From Paenibacillus sp. EZ-K15 (lineage in GTDB: Bacteria > Bacillota > Bacilli > Paenibacillales > Paenibacillaceae): a stretch of 64,000 nucleotides of DNA. The position numbers were made by a program, and so were the translations under genes. The stretch covers positions 79,537-143,536 of the forward strand of contig NZ_PDHM01000004.1 of NCBI RefSeq assembly GCF_002573715.1, written 5' to 3'. A model generated the notes under the pieces. The model was given only the letters and a program-made list of their open reading frames with translations, was not told the origin of the DNA and made no database searches. Below are positions 17,627 through 26,451 of this stretch, piece by piece (positions within the stretch are counted from its first letter, which is position 1; the number at the start of each line of letters is the position of its first letter).

Positions 17627-17720
17627 TTATTTTGAAATCATGATGCAATGATCTTCAATGATCGTAGCCGCTTGTTGACGATCAAATCGATGATTAACCA
17701 TGTTACCTTGAAATCCTCGG
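17627..17720 (-). pseudogene. 3' part of interrupted Doc/Fic-type toxin gene
   Basis: On the minus strand this flank encodes NMVNHRFDRQQAATIIEDHC and a stop, matching the C-terminal helix of death-on-curing (Doc) toxins. The 5' part lies at 22504-22775, on the other side of the IS21 element. Joining the flanks at the 8-bp target duplication gives the family-typical KMDTEKAEDF followed, after a 1-base frame loss, by NMVNH. The gene was therefore broken both by mutation and by the insertion. Confidence 0.75.
17713..17720. repeat. Target-site duplication, left copy (ATCCTCGG)
   Basis: ATCCTCGG immediately precedes the left terminal repeat. The identical 8 bases follow the right terminal repeat at 22504-22511. 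Confidence 0.9.
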
Positions 17721-17744
17721 TGAATATTTCCAAGAAAAGTCAAC
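17721..17744 (+). repeat. IS21 left terminal inverted repeat (24 bp)
   Basis: Begins TGAATATTTCC and ends GTCAAC. It is the exact reverse complement of 22480-22503. Further GTCAACAC-like copies follow at about 17760 and 17781 (the latter GTTAACAC). Confidence 0.92.
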
Positions 17745-17901
17745 ACGAGTTGCAAAGATGTCAACACCGAAAACCATCCGTGTTAACACTAAAAACCAAT
17801 GGTATAATCCAAGATGGAGACTAGCTTTTATATTTCTCCAGTCGTATTAGATAACAATTAATTACTATTATAGTTGGAACACAAAGACATAAAATTGTAC
17901 T

Positions 17902-17943
17902 AATAGCATGATTTGCATTAATACTAATTGCAAAACATGCTAT
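17902..17943. repeat. Imperfect inverted repeat upstream of the AraC-family gene
   Basis: AATAGCATGATTTGCATTA (17902-17920) pairs imperfectly with TAATTGCAAAACATGCTATT (about 17924-17943). It lies about 100 bp before the regulator start and could be its operator or a transcript hairpin. Confidence 0.4.
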
Positions 17944-18043
17944 TTGTCGTTCCTCGGATCTCTCTTTGCAGCTCAAAAATTATAGCAAGCTAGGAACAGC
18001 AAAATGATTGTTTTATCCTTATAATAAGCTCAGAGGTGGTAGT

Positions 18044-18931
18044 ATGCAGTACAACAAAATCATTGATCAGAGCATAACTTATATAAAAGACCACATAAAC
18101 GAGGAGCTTTCCGCTGAAAAAATAGCAAATCAAGTAGGATATTCAACTTTTCATTTCTGTAGGATTTTTTCACTAGTAAAAGGGATTCCGTTAATGGAAT
18201 ATGTAAGGAAATATCGTTTGTCAACGGCAAGGATTGAACTTACTGACAACCGGAAAATATTGGATGTTGCCTTACATTATGGATTTGAATCTGCAAGCGG
18301 ATTTTCAAAATCATTTCGTCAAGAATTTGGGTATACTCCAACGTCATATAAAATCAGAATGGCGGATAACGATAACGCATTCGTTAAAAATATTCGAGAA
18401 GCATTGAATCCCCCAAAAATTGTTAAAAAAGGTGCTTTTAAGTTAGCTGGATATGGAATGCATACGAACATGGCAGATAATTATAGCCATCAATTTGCGG
18501 CTTATTGGGACTCATGTGATGAATCAAATTTAGAAGAAAAGCTTTATGAACAATTGAAACCACCAAAACATGGTGAAGTTGGAGTATGGCTGCCTTATCA
18601 GAACGAAGGAAATGCCATCTATCTATTTGGCGTTATTGTCAATGATTTCAGCCAAGTAACCTCTGATATGGTGGTTGCCGAAATCCCAAGCGCTACTTAC
18701 GCCGTTTTCACTACTCCGCCCATCAACAATCTAGCAACTGCCACAACATACGAGAAAGACCCATTATCCGTAGTCATTAAGGAGACCTGGAGATATATTT
18801 TTACAGAATGGTTTGATCAGAACAAATATGAGCTGGATGAATCTCATTTTCCATTTGAATATTATGATGAACGTTGCCATGCCTCTGAGAACTCAATCAT
18901 GGAAATTTATGTACCAATAAAAAAAGCATAG
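18044..18931 (+). CDS. AraC-family regulator with GyrI-like effector domain (IS21 passenger)
   Basis: The protein has 295 residues from the ATG at 18044, which follows AGAGGTGG at good spacing. Residues 1-105 hold two AraC helix-turn-helix motifs (EKIANQVGYSTFHFCRIF and DVALHYGFESASGFSKSFRQEFGYTP). Residues 125-293 form a GyrI-like/effector-binding domain of the BmrR/Rob type, ending EIYVPIKK. Such proteins bind small, often lipophilic or cationic ligands and activate transport or modification genes. The methyltransferase starts 15 bp later, so the two probably form one ligand-responsive unit. Both lie between the terminal repeats of the IS21 element. Confidence 0.9.
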   Translation: MQYNKIIDQSITYIKDHINEELSAEKIANQVGYSTFHFCRIFSLVKGIPLMEYVRKYRLSTARIELTDNRKILDVALHYGFESASGFSKSFRQEFGYTPTSYKIRMADNDNAFVKNIREALNPPKIVKKGAFKLAGYGMHTNMADNYSHQFAAYWDSCDESNLEEKLYEQLKPPKHGEVGVWLPYQNEGNAIYLFGVIVNDFSQVTSDMVVAEIPSATYAVFTTPPINNLATATTYEKDPLSVVIKETWRYIFTEWFDQNKYELDESHFPFEYYDERCHASENSIMEIYVPIKKA

Positions 18932-18946
18932 AAAGAAGTTGACGAT

Positions 18947-19690
18947 ATGTTTACTGAATATGGTGAGTTGAGTACCAAGCTATATCAATTAACCAAGCCT
19001 GCCGGATATTCGATTGATGGTGATTTAGAGTATTATTTTGATCATTTGAAAAATACCAAAGGTAAAATACTGGAAGCCGGTGTTGGCACTGGCAGAATGA
19101 TGATCCCTCTTCTCCAGAAAGGACTTAATGTAGAGGGTGTAGACGTGTCTGAGGATATGTTAAAACAATGTAGAGCAAATATGGTAGCTACAAATGTAAA
19201 AGGAACTCTGTATCAAGGAGATCTTACGAATCTTCGTCTGCCAGAGAAATACGAAGCGATAATCATGCCGACTGGCAGCTTCTGTCTGTTACCGCGCAAT
19301 CGTGTTAAAGACGTACTACATTCTTTTTATCAGCATCTTGATAAACAAGGGAAAATTATTATTGATTTAGAATTACCAACAGGTTTTATTCCATATAAAA
19401 TTTCGACAAGTCCATTTTCGATTGATGATGATTCTGGCATTCTATTTACCTCAACGACTCAGGGAATAGATTGGCATCAACAAAAAACTAGCTCCATTCA
19501 TCGATACGATCTACTCAAAAAAGGCAAGATTCAACAAACGGAAATATCGAATTTTGTGCTCTATTGGTACGGAATCGAAGAATTTCAGCTTTTGCTAGAA
19601 CATGAAGGATTTATATCTATTGAGTATCAACTTGGATACGGGAAAAACTCATATTCTTCACTTATCACCTTTTTTGCAAGCAAAGAATAA
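18947..19690 (+). CDS. Class I SAM-dependent methyltransferase (IS21 passenger)
   Basis: A 247-residue protein with motif I ILEAGVGTGRMMIPLL near residues 41-56, the acidic loop VEGVDVS, a motif II region around GDLTNLRLPEKYEAIIMP and motif III-like GKIIIDLELP. This matches Methyltransf_25/11 family enzymes acting on small molecules. There is no specific substrate signature. It is transcribed 15 bp after the AraC-GyrI gene. A drug- or metabolite-modifying role is plausible but unproven. No terminator is obvious in the 140 bp before istA. Confidence 0.85.
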   Translation: MFTEYGELSTKLYQLTKPAGYSIDGDLEYYFDHLKNTKGKILEAGVGTGRMMIPLLQKGLNVEGVDVSEDMLKQCRANMVATNVKGTLYQGDLTNLRLPEKYEAIIMPTGSFCLLPRNRVKDVLHSFYQHLDKQGKIIIDLELPTGFIPYKISTSPFSIDDDSGILFTSTTQGIDWHQQKTSSIHRYDLLKKGKIQQTEISNFVLYWYGIEEFQLLLEHEGFISIEYQLGYGKNSYSSLITFFASKE

Positions 19691-19833
19691 TATTGGAAAT
19701 TTTTTAATTAATAGCTTAGTGACGAACGCAAACCAATTTATCTTTTAATCTGTCACCCTACTTTTCATTGTTTTAGACGCTTTTTAATGAGCGTAACATA
19801 GAGCCGATATTCAGTGTTACAAGGGGGAGTCGA

Positions 19834-21373
19834 ATGATTCAGTACCAGAAAATTTTACAAATGTACTTCAATGGAAACTCTCAACGAACCATCGTAGCCG
19901 CCACCGGTCATTCTTGGCGAACAGTTAAAGATGTGATTCACCGTGCTGAAAATAAAAATATCATTGAGCTGAAGCCGGAGATGGATAATCTCTGGCTATT
20001 CGGCTTTCTTTACCCTGAAAGGCAGACTTTTGAGCGAGGTTATTACCCGGTTAATTGGGAGTACATCCATAAAGAGTTGATGAAAAAGAACGTCACGCTT
20101 TCAGCTACTTCACCGGGAATACAAAGAAAAAGCTCGAAATTCAAAGAAATATCCATATTCCTACACCAGCTTTACAAGGGGTTATCGGCAATATGCCGAC
20201 AAATATAACCTCACAATGCCGATAAAAAGAAAACCTGGTGAGTTGGTAGAGGTTGATTGGATTGGAAGTACATTGCCGGTGACCAATTGTAGTACCGGTA
20301 ATAATGAAAAAGCCCATCTGTTTGTGGCAAGCTTGCCATTCAGCCATTATTTCTACGTTGAAGCTTTTATGGATATGAAAATCAACAGTTGGATCACAGG
20401 TCATATTCATGCTTTCAAATACTTTGGCGGCGTTCCGGAAACAATTGTCAGCGACAATCTTAAAACCGGCGTAACAAAGGCAGACCGATACGAACCTATA
20501 CTAAATGCAGCATATCAACAAATGGCCGATCACTATCAAACTGTCATCGTACCAGCCAGAGTTCGCAAACCAAAAGATAAGCCGGTTGCGGAAGGGATAG
20601 CCGGGTTTGTATCGAGATATATCATAGCTGCATTAAGGAACTATCAATGCTTTTCAGTTAGGGATCTAAACAAAAGGATTCACGAATTGATGGAAGAAAT
20701 GAACCAGATGCCCTTCCAAAAACGTGTTGGAAGTCGTAGATCGGTCTTTGAAACAGAAGAACTCCCTTATCTTCATTCCTTACCACTCAAGCCGTTTCGA
20801 ATGGCAGAATGGCGTGTTTCAAAGGTTCAGCGGAACTATCACGTACAAATCGATAAGAACTACTACTCCGTCCCTTTTGAATACGTTCAAGATGATGTAG
20901 ATGTGAAATTGACAGAAGACTTCGTGGAAATCTATTTTAAAGAGTTGAGGATCGCCTCTCACAAAAGATTGACTGGATTGGTTGGTCAGTATTCCACTGA
21001 GACTTGTCATATGCCAGAAGCACATAGAGATTACTTGGAAGATTCCCCAGATAAATGTTTTGAGTGGGCCAAATCAGTGGGGCCACAAGCGCTCAGACTT
21101 ACCAAAAAAATCTTTGAATCAACATCTGAGAAACAAGCTTTGCGATCAGTACAAGTGCTTCGAAAAGCCTTAAAAAAATATTCTGAGGAAGAATTAGAAA
21201 CTGCCTGTGAAGTAGCAGCAGATGTGGCCGTTAACCCCAATGGTCGTCTAGTCAACGCTATCTTTTCAAGGAATAAACAGCCTGATGAGATTGAAACAAA
21301 GATAGATAAAAAGAAGGACTACGGTTTTACTCGTGGCCCAGATTATTACGGAGGTGACTCGTCTTATGAATAG
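19834..21373 (+). pseudogene. istA: IS21-family transposase, frameshifted
   Basis: The ATG at 19834 follows AAGGGGGAG. The first 91 codons give the N-terminal helix-turn-helix and linker (ending KKNVTLS). The frame then shifts by one base near 20104. In the second frame the sequence continues LLHREYKEKARNSKKYPYSY and on through the DDE domain (VDWIG near 20256, VSDNLKTGV near 20450 with Asp, and a later Glu in VAEGIAGF). A single inserted G at about 20104 explains the break. Restored length is about 510 residues, normal for IstA. Without suppression or programmed slippage the element could not move itself. Confidence 0.9.
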
Positions 21374-22124
21374 TGAGACAAAACGAAAATTAACTGAAAT
21401 GAACTTACGTGGAGTGATTGAAGCTTATGAGTCGCAAGAAAAAAATGATTTTGGAGATATGTCCTTTGATCACCGATTTCAATTACTAGTCGATCATGAG
21501 TATTCTCGCCGACAGAGTAACCGGCTTGCACGTCTGATAAGACAAGCAAAATTTGTCGAGCCAAATGCCTGTATTGAAGAAATTGAGTATCACGATGACC
21601 GCAAGCTAGATAAACATCTCATCGGAGAATTAGCCACCTGTAACTATATCCGAGACGGCAGAAACGTCATTTTGATGGGTGCCACAGGATCTGGAAAGAC
21701 GTACCTATCAAATGCACTAGGAAACGCGGCTTGTCGTAACTTCTTGCACGTTGCGTATATTCGTCTTCCGGAGCTGCTTGATGAACTGATGGTAGCAAAG
21801 AATTTGGTTGACGGGAGTTTTCGTAAGCTACTCAACAAGTATAAAAAAGTGGATTTATTGGTTATAGATGAATGGTTATTGACCAGCTTAACTTTAGACC
21901 AAGCAACCATTCTTCTTGAAATTATTGAGAATCGACAGTTCCAACGCTCAACTGTTTTCTGTTCGCAATTCGCACCAGAAGGATGGCACGCTAAGATTGA
22001 ACAACAACAAATCGCTGATGCCAACCTAGATCGCATCGTCCACAACTCTTTTAAAATCATTCTGGACGGTAATATTTCGATGCGTGAGCGACATGGACTT
22101 AATGGAGGTAAATCCGGTGGCTAA
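21366..22124 (+). CDS. istB: IS21-family helper ATPase
   Basis: A DnaA/DnaC-type AAA+ protein of 252 residues from the ATG at 21366, which overlaps the end of istA and follows GGAGGTGA. Walker A is GATGSGKTY near residue 100 and Walker B is VDLLVIDEWLL near 162. IstB assembles on DNA and activates IstA for target insertion. The overlap is the usual translational coupling in this family. The reading frame is intact. Confidence 0.95.
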   Translation: MNSETKRKLTEMNLRGVIEAYESQEKNDFGDMSFDHRFQLLVDHEYSRRQSNRLARLIRQAKFVEPNACIEEIEYHDDRKLDKHLIGELATCNYIRDGRNVILMGATGSGKTYLSNALGNAACRNFLHVAYIRLPELLDELMVAKNLVDGSFRKLLNKYKKVDLLVIDEWLLTSLTLDQATILLEIIENRQFQRSTVFCSQFAPEGWHAKIEQQQIADANLDRIVHNSFKIILDGNISMRERHGLNGGKSGG

Positions 22125-22347
22125 AGACTTATTTCAAGAAGTGGCGGCGTATTACTACAACAATGCCTGCCCGCTGTATTTGCAAGAACGGCTTATGATG
22201 ATCTCCTGTATGTATAAAGATAAGCCGGTTGATAAAGCTTTCCAAGCGTCTATAAAAGAAATCAATACTCATCTGGAGTGCGGTCGTTTTCCCGGTAAAG
22301 ACCATTATTCATACATCAATACTGATGAAGACGATATACCATTCTGA
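22117..22347 (+). CDS. Small accessory ORF of the IS21 element
   Basis: A GTG start at 22117 follows TGGAGG at 8 bases and overlaps the end of istB. The product (76 residues) is acidic at its end (TDEDDIPF) and reads AKDLFQEVAAYYYNNACPLYLQERL at its start without recognised domain. Its frame and ribosome site indicate a real gene transcribed with istA/istB. Function unknown. Confidence 0.7.
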   Translation: MAKDLFQEVAAYYYNNACPLYLQERLMMISCMYKDKPVDKAFQASIKEINTHLECGRFPGKDHYSYINTDEDDIPF

Positions 22348-22348
22348 C

Positions 22349-22386
22349 AAAGGACCAGTGATCAATTTCTGATGACTGGTCCTTTT
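22349..22386 (+). terminator. Rho-independent terminator inside the IS21 right end
   Basis: Stem AAAGGACCAGT / ACTGGTCCTTT with TTTTGC. It follows the accessory ORF directly and ends the istA-istB transcript before the right terminal repeat. Confidence 0.85.
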
Positions 22387-22479
22387 GCGGATTGAAACTG
22401 AATTATTTGTCGGTGTTGACATTGATGGTTTTTAGTGTTGACTTTTACGAAATCAAGTGGTGACATTTATGGTTTGAGC

Positions 22480-22503
22480 GTTGACTTTTCTTGGAAATAT
22501 TCA
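22480..22503 (-). repeat. IS21 right terminal inverted repeat (24 bp)
   Basis: Exact reverse complement of 17721-17744. The internal GTGTTGAC copies at about 22413 and 22435 mirror the repeats at the left end. Confidence 0.92.
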
Positions 22504-22511
22504 ATCCTCGG
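22504..22511. repeat. Target-site duplication, right copy (ATCCTCGG)
   Basis: Identical to 17713-17720. Eight bases is within the 4-8 bp range known for IS21-family insertions. Confidence 0.9.
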
Positions 22512-22775
22512 CTTTCTCGGTATCCATTTTGAAGCTCAGACCACTATATCGCAGGAATATAACCAGTGTTGTAAAAGCAGTTCTTTTATTTGCGTTGTGA
22601 AAAGGAGGTTTTGGCCTAGTGATTCGAACAAAACCGCAGCCTTCTCAAAAATAGCGGGGTATGCATCTTCGCCAAAACAGAAGTACTCCTGTGCTATAAT
22701 TAGATATAGCGCAGTTTCATTCAGAGAAATCACATTTCTATACATAAATCTATTGGCAAGGGGTGCATTGACCAA
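22504..22775 (-). pseudogene. 5' part of interrupted Doc/Fic-type toxin gene
   Basis: The minus strand reads CFGEDAYPAIFEKAAVLFESLGQN, then, after a one-base loss near 22610, PFHNANKRTAFTTLVIFLRYSG and KMDTEKAED. This restores the Doc/Fic active-site motif HPFxxxNKRTA. The frame then runs into the IS21 end. The 3' part is at 17627-17720. No antitoxin gene is next to it, so this is an orphan, doubly disrupted toxin. The exact 5' end is unclear because the first residues resemble the family only weakly. Confidence 0.75.
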
Positions 22776-22777
22776 CC

Positions 22778-24082
22778 ATGCACGATTATTTGCACCACAA
22801 GTTGATTATTATCGGCGCAGGCGCATCAGGACTCATGGCCGCCGTTACTGCGCGGGATTTGGGTATTGATACCGCCATTCTGGAGGGTAACGACCGGATT
22901 GGGAAAAAAATCTCAATGACAGGCGACGGTCGTTGCAATATTACGAACGATTCCACTACGACGGGTACGGACGACGAAGCGGTGGTCTTATCGCGCAAGT
23001 ATCACAGCAGTCAGGCTAAATTTCCGTTGCCTGTGCTGCAGCAATTCGGCATCCGTCAGACCATTGATTTCTTTCACGTGCTCGGGCTGCCGCTTACAAA
23101 ATTGAAAGAGGGCTTAATGTACCCGATGTCGCTACAGGCTGCATCTGTGGTGGATATTTTCGAGCTTGCTCTAGAGGAGCGGAACATTCCGGTATACCTT
23201 AACAACAAAGTGCTGGATGTCACCGTATCGGCAGATCATCCACGATTTAAGATTACATGCCGAACTGAAACAGAGGAGCAGGTTGTTTATACCAGCGAAT
23301 ACCTGTTTCTTTGTACGGGCAGTCTTACCGGCCAGAATGCGGGGACGGACGGGTCTGGGTATACACTTGCCCAGCGAATGGGGCACTCCTTGGTAGAGCC
23401 TGTTCCGGCCATCGTGCAATTGAAGGTGAAGTATCCCTATCAGAAGGCGCTATCGGGCATCAAGCTCCAGGGACGAGCCCACCTCCTTGTAAATGGTAAA
23501 ATCGTTCGCAGCGAAGTCGGCGAAATTCATTTCACCGATTACGGTTTCTCCGGCCCTCCGATCCTGCAGCTCGGGCGGAAGGCAGCCATACATCTCGCGA
23601 AAGGGGACTCCGTTACCCTATCCGTAGATTTGATGCCGAACCGCATGGAGGAAGAGGTTATCGAATTCCTGGAGACGAACTGGGGAACGTTCGCGCATCG
23701 GACGGTCGCGGAGTCCTTCGTCGGTTTTTTACACAAGAAACTGGTCTCCGTCCTGCTGAAGGAAGCGAAAATTGATCAAGAGCCGAACCTGCTTTGCCAA
23801 GATCTTTCGTTGAAAACCAAAAAGATCTTTTATAAGTTATTGAAGTGTTGGGAGTTTAAAGTAACCGAAACCCAAAGCTTTGAGTATGCACAAGCGACAG
23901 CCGGCGGCGTCGCTACGAAAGAGCTCGTCGCAGATACGCTGGAATCCAAGCTCGTGCCTGGGCTCTATTTGGCCGGCGAGGTGATGGATGTCGACGGGGA
24001 CTTTGGGGGTTACAACCTGCAATGGGCCTGGAGCTCCGGTTATGCGGCCGCGATGGCGTTAGGGAAACGCATTTTTAGATGA
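22778..24082 (+). CDS. BaiN/RdsA-like (HI0933-family) FAD-dependent oxidoreductase, copy 1
   Basis: The protein has 434 residues. An N-terminal dinucleotide-binding loop GAGASGLMAA (residues 12-21) is followed by the family signature GKKISMTGDGRCNITN, a central FLCTGSLTGQNAGTDGSGYTL, and a C-terminal ATAGGV with GLYLAGEVMDVDGDFGGYNLQWAWSSG. These are hallmarks of the BaiN/YhiN flavoprotein family. Known or proposed members reduce steroid or other electron-poor double bonds; the substrate here is unknown. A TATAAT at 22693 may be the promoter. The gene overlaps its paralogue by 4 bp. Confidence 0.93.
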   Translation: MHDYLHHKLIIIGAGASGLMAAVTARDLGIDTAILEGNDRIGKKISMTGDGRCNITNDSTTTGTDDEAVVLSRKYHSSQAKFPLPVLQQFGIRQTIDFFHVLGLPLTKLKEGLMYPMSLQAASVVDIFELALEERNIPVYLNNKVLDVTVSADHPRFKITCRTETEEQVVYTSEYLFLCTGSLTGQNAGTDGSGYTLAQRMGHSLVEPVPAIVQLKVKYPYQKALSGIKLQGRAHLLVNGKIVRSEVGEIHFTDYGFSGPPILQLGRKAAIHLAKGDSVTLSVDLMPNRMEEEVIEFLETNWGTFAHRTVAESFVGFLHKKLVSVLLKEAKIDQEPNLLCQDLSLKTKKIFYKLLKCWEFKVTETQSFEYAQATAGGVATKELVADTLESKLVPGLYLAGEVMDVDGDFGGYNLQWAWSSGYAAAMALGKRIFR

Positions 24083-25440
24083 AGCCATTAGAAAAAGGAA
24101 TGAATTCAACACCTATGTATAAGTCGAAATCTACGATGCACCACAAGCTGTTCATTATCGGTGCAGGCGCTTCAGGTCTTATGGCCGCCGTTACTGCGCG
24201 AGACCGAGGGATCGATACTGCGATCATTGAAAGCAACGACCGGGTCGGAAAGAAGGTACTAACGACCGGTAATGGGCGTTGTAACATTACGAATAAATCC
24301 ACGGCGACGGGTACGGACGAAGCGGTCAATTTATCCAGTAAATATCACAGTAATCAAGCGGAATTTCCGCTACCTGTGCTGCAGCAATTCGGCGTTCGGC
24401 AAACTGTCGATTTCTTTAACACACTCGGCCTTCCGCTGATCGCTATTGAGAATGGCCGAATGTATCCGATGTCGCTGCAGGCTGCATCGGTGTTAGAAGT
24501 TTTCCGGATTGCACTGGAGGATCGGAATGTTCCGATATACTTCAAAACCAAAGTATTGGACGTTACCGTGTCGAAGGAACATCCGCGATTCACGATTGTG
24601 TGCCAGACGGAAACAGAGGAAAAGGTCACATATACCAGCGATTATCTCTTCCTCTGTACGGGCGGCCTTACCGCTCCAAAGACAGGAACGGATGGCTCCG
24701 GTTACACACTTGCCCAACGACTGGGACATACCCTGATCGATCCTGTACCCGGGATTGTTCAATTGAAGCTGGATAGCCCATATCTGAATGAACTTTCCGG
24801 AGTTAAATTCGAGGGATGGGGGAATATCATTGTAAATGGTGAAGTCATCCGCAGTGAGTATGGAGAGGTTCTGTTTACGAAATATGGCGCTTCTGGCCCG
24901 CCGATTCTCCAGTTAAGCCGAAAGGCTGCATATCAACTCGCAAGAGGAGAAACGGTGACCTTATCGCTTGACTTGATGCCAGACCGAACAGAGGAAGAGG
25001 TCGTCGATTTTCTGGATACGCATTGGGGAATGTTTGGACACCGAACGGTGGCTGCTTCCCTAATCGGGATTTTAAACAAGAAGCTGATCCCCATCCTCTT
25101 GAAAGAGGCGGGAATCGATCAGGACCAGAACCTGCTGTGTCAGGATCTATCGTGGAAAACCAGGAAAGCCTTGTGTCGCCTCATGAAGCATTGGGATTTC
25201 ATCGTGACCGATACCAATGGTTTCCCGAATGCCCAAACGACAGCCGGCGGCATCGATACGACAGAGTTAAGAGAAGGAACGCTAGAATCGAAGCTCGTGC
25301 CTGGGCTCTATTTGGCCGGCGAGGTGATGGATGTGGATGGGGATTGCGGTGGCTATAACCTGCAATGGGCCTGGAGCTCCGGCTATTCCGCCGCGGTGGC
25401 ACTTGCTGATCAACTTAGAGGCATCATGGAAAAAGATTGA
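24079..25440 (+). CDS. BaiN/RdsA-like (HI0933-family) FAD-dependent oxidoreductase, copy 2
   Basis: A close paralogue of the preceding protein with the same motifs (GAGASGLMAA, GKKVLTTGNGRCNITN, GTDGSGYTLAQ, GEVMDVDGDCGGYNLQWAWSSG). The ATGA overlap with copy 1 suggests coupled translation. If the first ATG is used the protein carries a 19-residue extension before MHHKLFIIGAG; the ATG at 24136 would match copy 1 better but lacks a ribosome site. One substitution of note is Phe to Cys in the C-terminal FAD motif. The pair arose by tandem duplication. Confidence 0.92.
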   Translation: MKPLEKGMNSTPMYKSKSTMHHKLFIIGAGASGLMAAVTARDRGIDTAIIESNDRVGKKVLTTGNGRCNITNKSTATGTDEAVNLSSKYHSNQAEFPLPVLQQFGVRQTVDFFNTLGLPLIAIENGRMYPMSLQAASVLEVFRIALEDRNVPIYFKTKVLDVTVSKEHPRFTIVCQTETEEKVTYTSDYLFLCTGGLTAPKTGTDGSGYTLAQRLGHTLIDPVPGIVQLKLDSPYLNELSGVKFEGWGNIIVNGEVIRSEYGEVLFTKYGASGPPILQLSRKAAYQLARGETVTLSLDLMPDRTEEEVVDFLDTHWGMFGHRTVAASLIGILNKKLIPILLKEAGIDQDQNLLCQDLSWKTRKALCRLMKHWDFIVTDTNGFPNAQTTAGGIDTTELREGTLESKLVPGLYLAGEVMDVDGDCGGYNLQWAWSSGYSAAVALADQLRGIMEKD

Positions 25441-25656
25441 TATTATTTTTTAGAATATGCTAGAAGTGGTTGAGCATTTAAATGCGCAATATATAGAAGG
25501 TTAAGGTAGAGGGCACCTAAATCTGAGCCGGGCCAGTCCCTAGTCTAAAGTCTAGGTTCAGATACCCCCTAAGACGGTTATGTCAGCCCAATAAAGCGGA
25601 TATAATGGATTTATTACTCGGAGCGTGACTTAAGAAGCCATAAGGGGTGTTTGAAT

Positions 25657-26451
25657 ATGAAGGCAACAGAAGCGGCTGCAACGTCGCGGGCAGGCAAGGT
25701 GAATTGGGTGCTTTTTAATCCAAAAACCTATGCAACGATTCTCTATTTCTTGCTATCTCTCCCGTTAGGGATTATTTATTTTACAGTAGCGATAACGGGA
25801 CTTACACTATCCATCGGTTTGACTCCAATATTTATCGGAATACCGCTGTTTTTTGGAGTAGCTAAGTTGTTGAATGGGATTGTGAATTTTGAACAAAGCA
25901 TGATTAGACAAATTTTAGGTTTACCTACTCCTCCTGTTTCGTATACCTACAATCAACAATCTGAAGCTGGGGAGAACTGGTTGAAGCGGATGGTGAGAGG
26001 CTTTGAGGGTGGGTTATTCATTCGAAATCTGCTGCTTGTATTATTAAGATTTGTAACAGGCATTGTATTCTTTGTTATTATGGTAACGGCGATTTCACTA
26101 GGACTCGGATTAATTGCTCTTCCAGTCGTCCATATCATTTTGATGAATGAAATGCAGCTTGATATTTTAGAGAATAGCGTGTTTAGTTATTTTCATATAG
26201 ATTGGACTTATAATCAGCAATATCTGCTGTACGCAGGCATTGGCCTTATCCTTTTCTGGGTCGCGCTGCGCGTCGTGAATGGGCTCATGCAAATTCAGCG
26301 TAGAATCCTGTATGTGGATGAGCCATATCAGCAGCCGTCAGTGCCGCCAATGGAAGCACACATACATGCGCCCGTTCAGTCGCAATATTACGAGTACCCA
26401 GAGGATCACCCCACTCAAGGGATGATGCAGTCAGCCCAAAGAGAGCTTTAG
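25657..26451 (+). CDS. Sensor-domain (PF13796-like) membrane protein
   Basis: About 264 residues. Two similar membrane blocks (LYFLLSLPLGIIYFTVAITGL near residue 30 and LLLVLLRFVTGIVFFVIMV near 125), each followed by Gly/Leu-rich helices, match the putative sensor domain found alone or fused to histidine kinases. The C-terminal 45 residues are soluble and Pro/Gln-rich. The ATG at 25657 fits the AAGGGGTG site better than the TTG at 25651. A perfect TATAAT lies at 25601-25606. The last codons form part of the downstream terminator stem. Function unknown. Confidence 0.75.
   Translation: MKATEAAATSRAGKVNWVLFNPKTYATILYFLLSLPLGIIYFTVAITGLTLSIGLTPIFIGIPLFFGVAKLLNGIVNFEQSMIRQILGLPTPPVSYTYNQQSEAGENWLKRMVRGFEGGLFIRNLLLVLLRFVTGIVFFVIMVTAISLGLGLIALPVVHIILMNEMQLDILENSVFSYFHIDWTYNQQYLLYAGIGLILFWVALRVVNGLMQIQRRILYVDEPYQQPSVPPMEAHIHAPVQSQYYEYPEDHPTQGMMQSAQREL

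Larger units (their letters stand above)
17721..22503 (+). mobile_element. IS21-family element carrying two passenger genes (4,783 bp)
   Basis: The ends are perfect 24-bp inverted repeats starting TGAATATTTCCAAGAAAAGT, flanked by the 8-bp duplication ATCCTCGG. Internal GTCAAC/GTCAACAC motifs recur inside both ends, as IS21 elements use for transposase binding. Cargo in order: AraC-GyrI regulator, SAM methyltransferase, istA (frameshifted), istB and a small accessory ORF. Ordinary IS21 elements are about 2-2.5 kb with only istA/istB. Here the only left-end repeat lies upstream of the two extra genes, so they are inside the transposable unit. It sits within a doc toxin gene. Confidence 0.9.

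Noticed and set aside
22435..22869. Open plus-strand frame overlapping the IS21 right end and the flavoprotein start
   Set aside because: It crosses the terminal repeat and the target duplication, has no ribosome site or family match, and the minus strand holds the clearer doc remnant.
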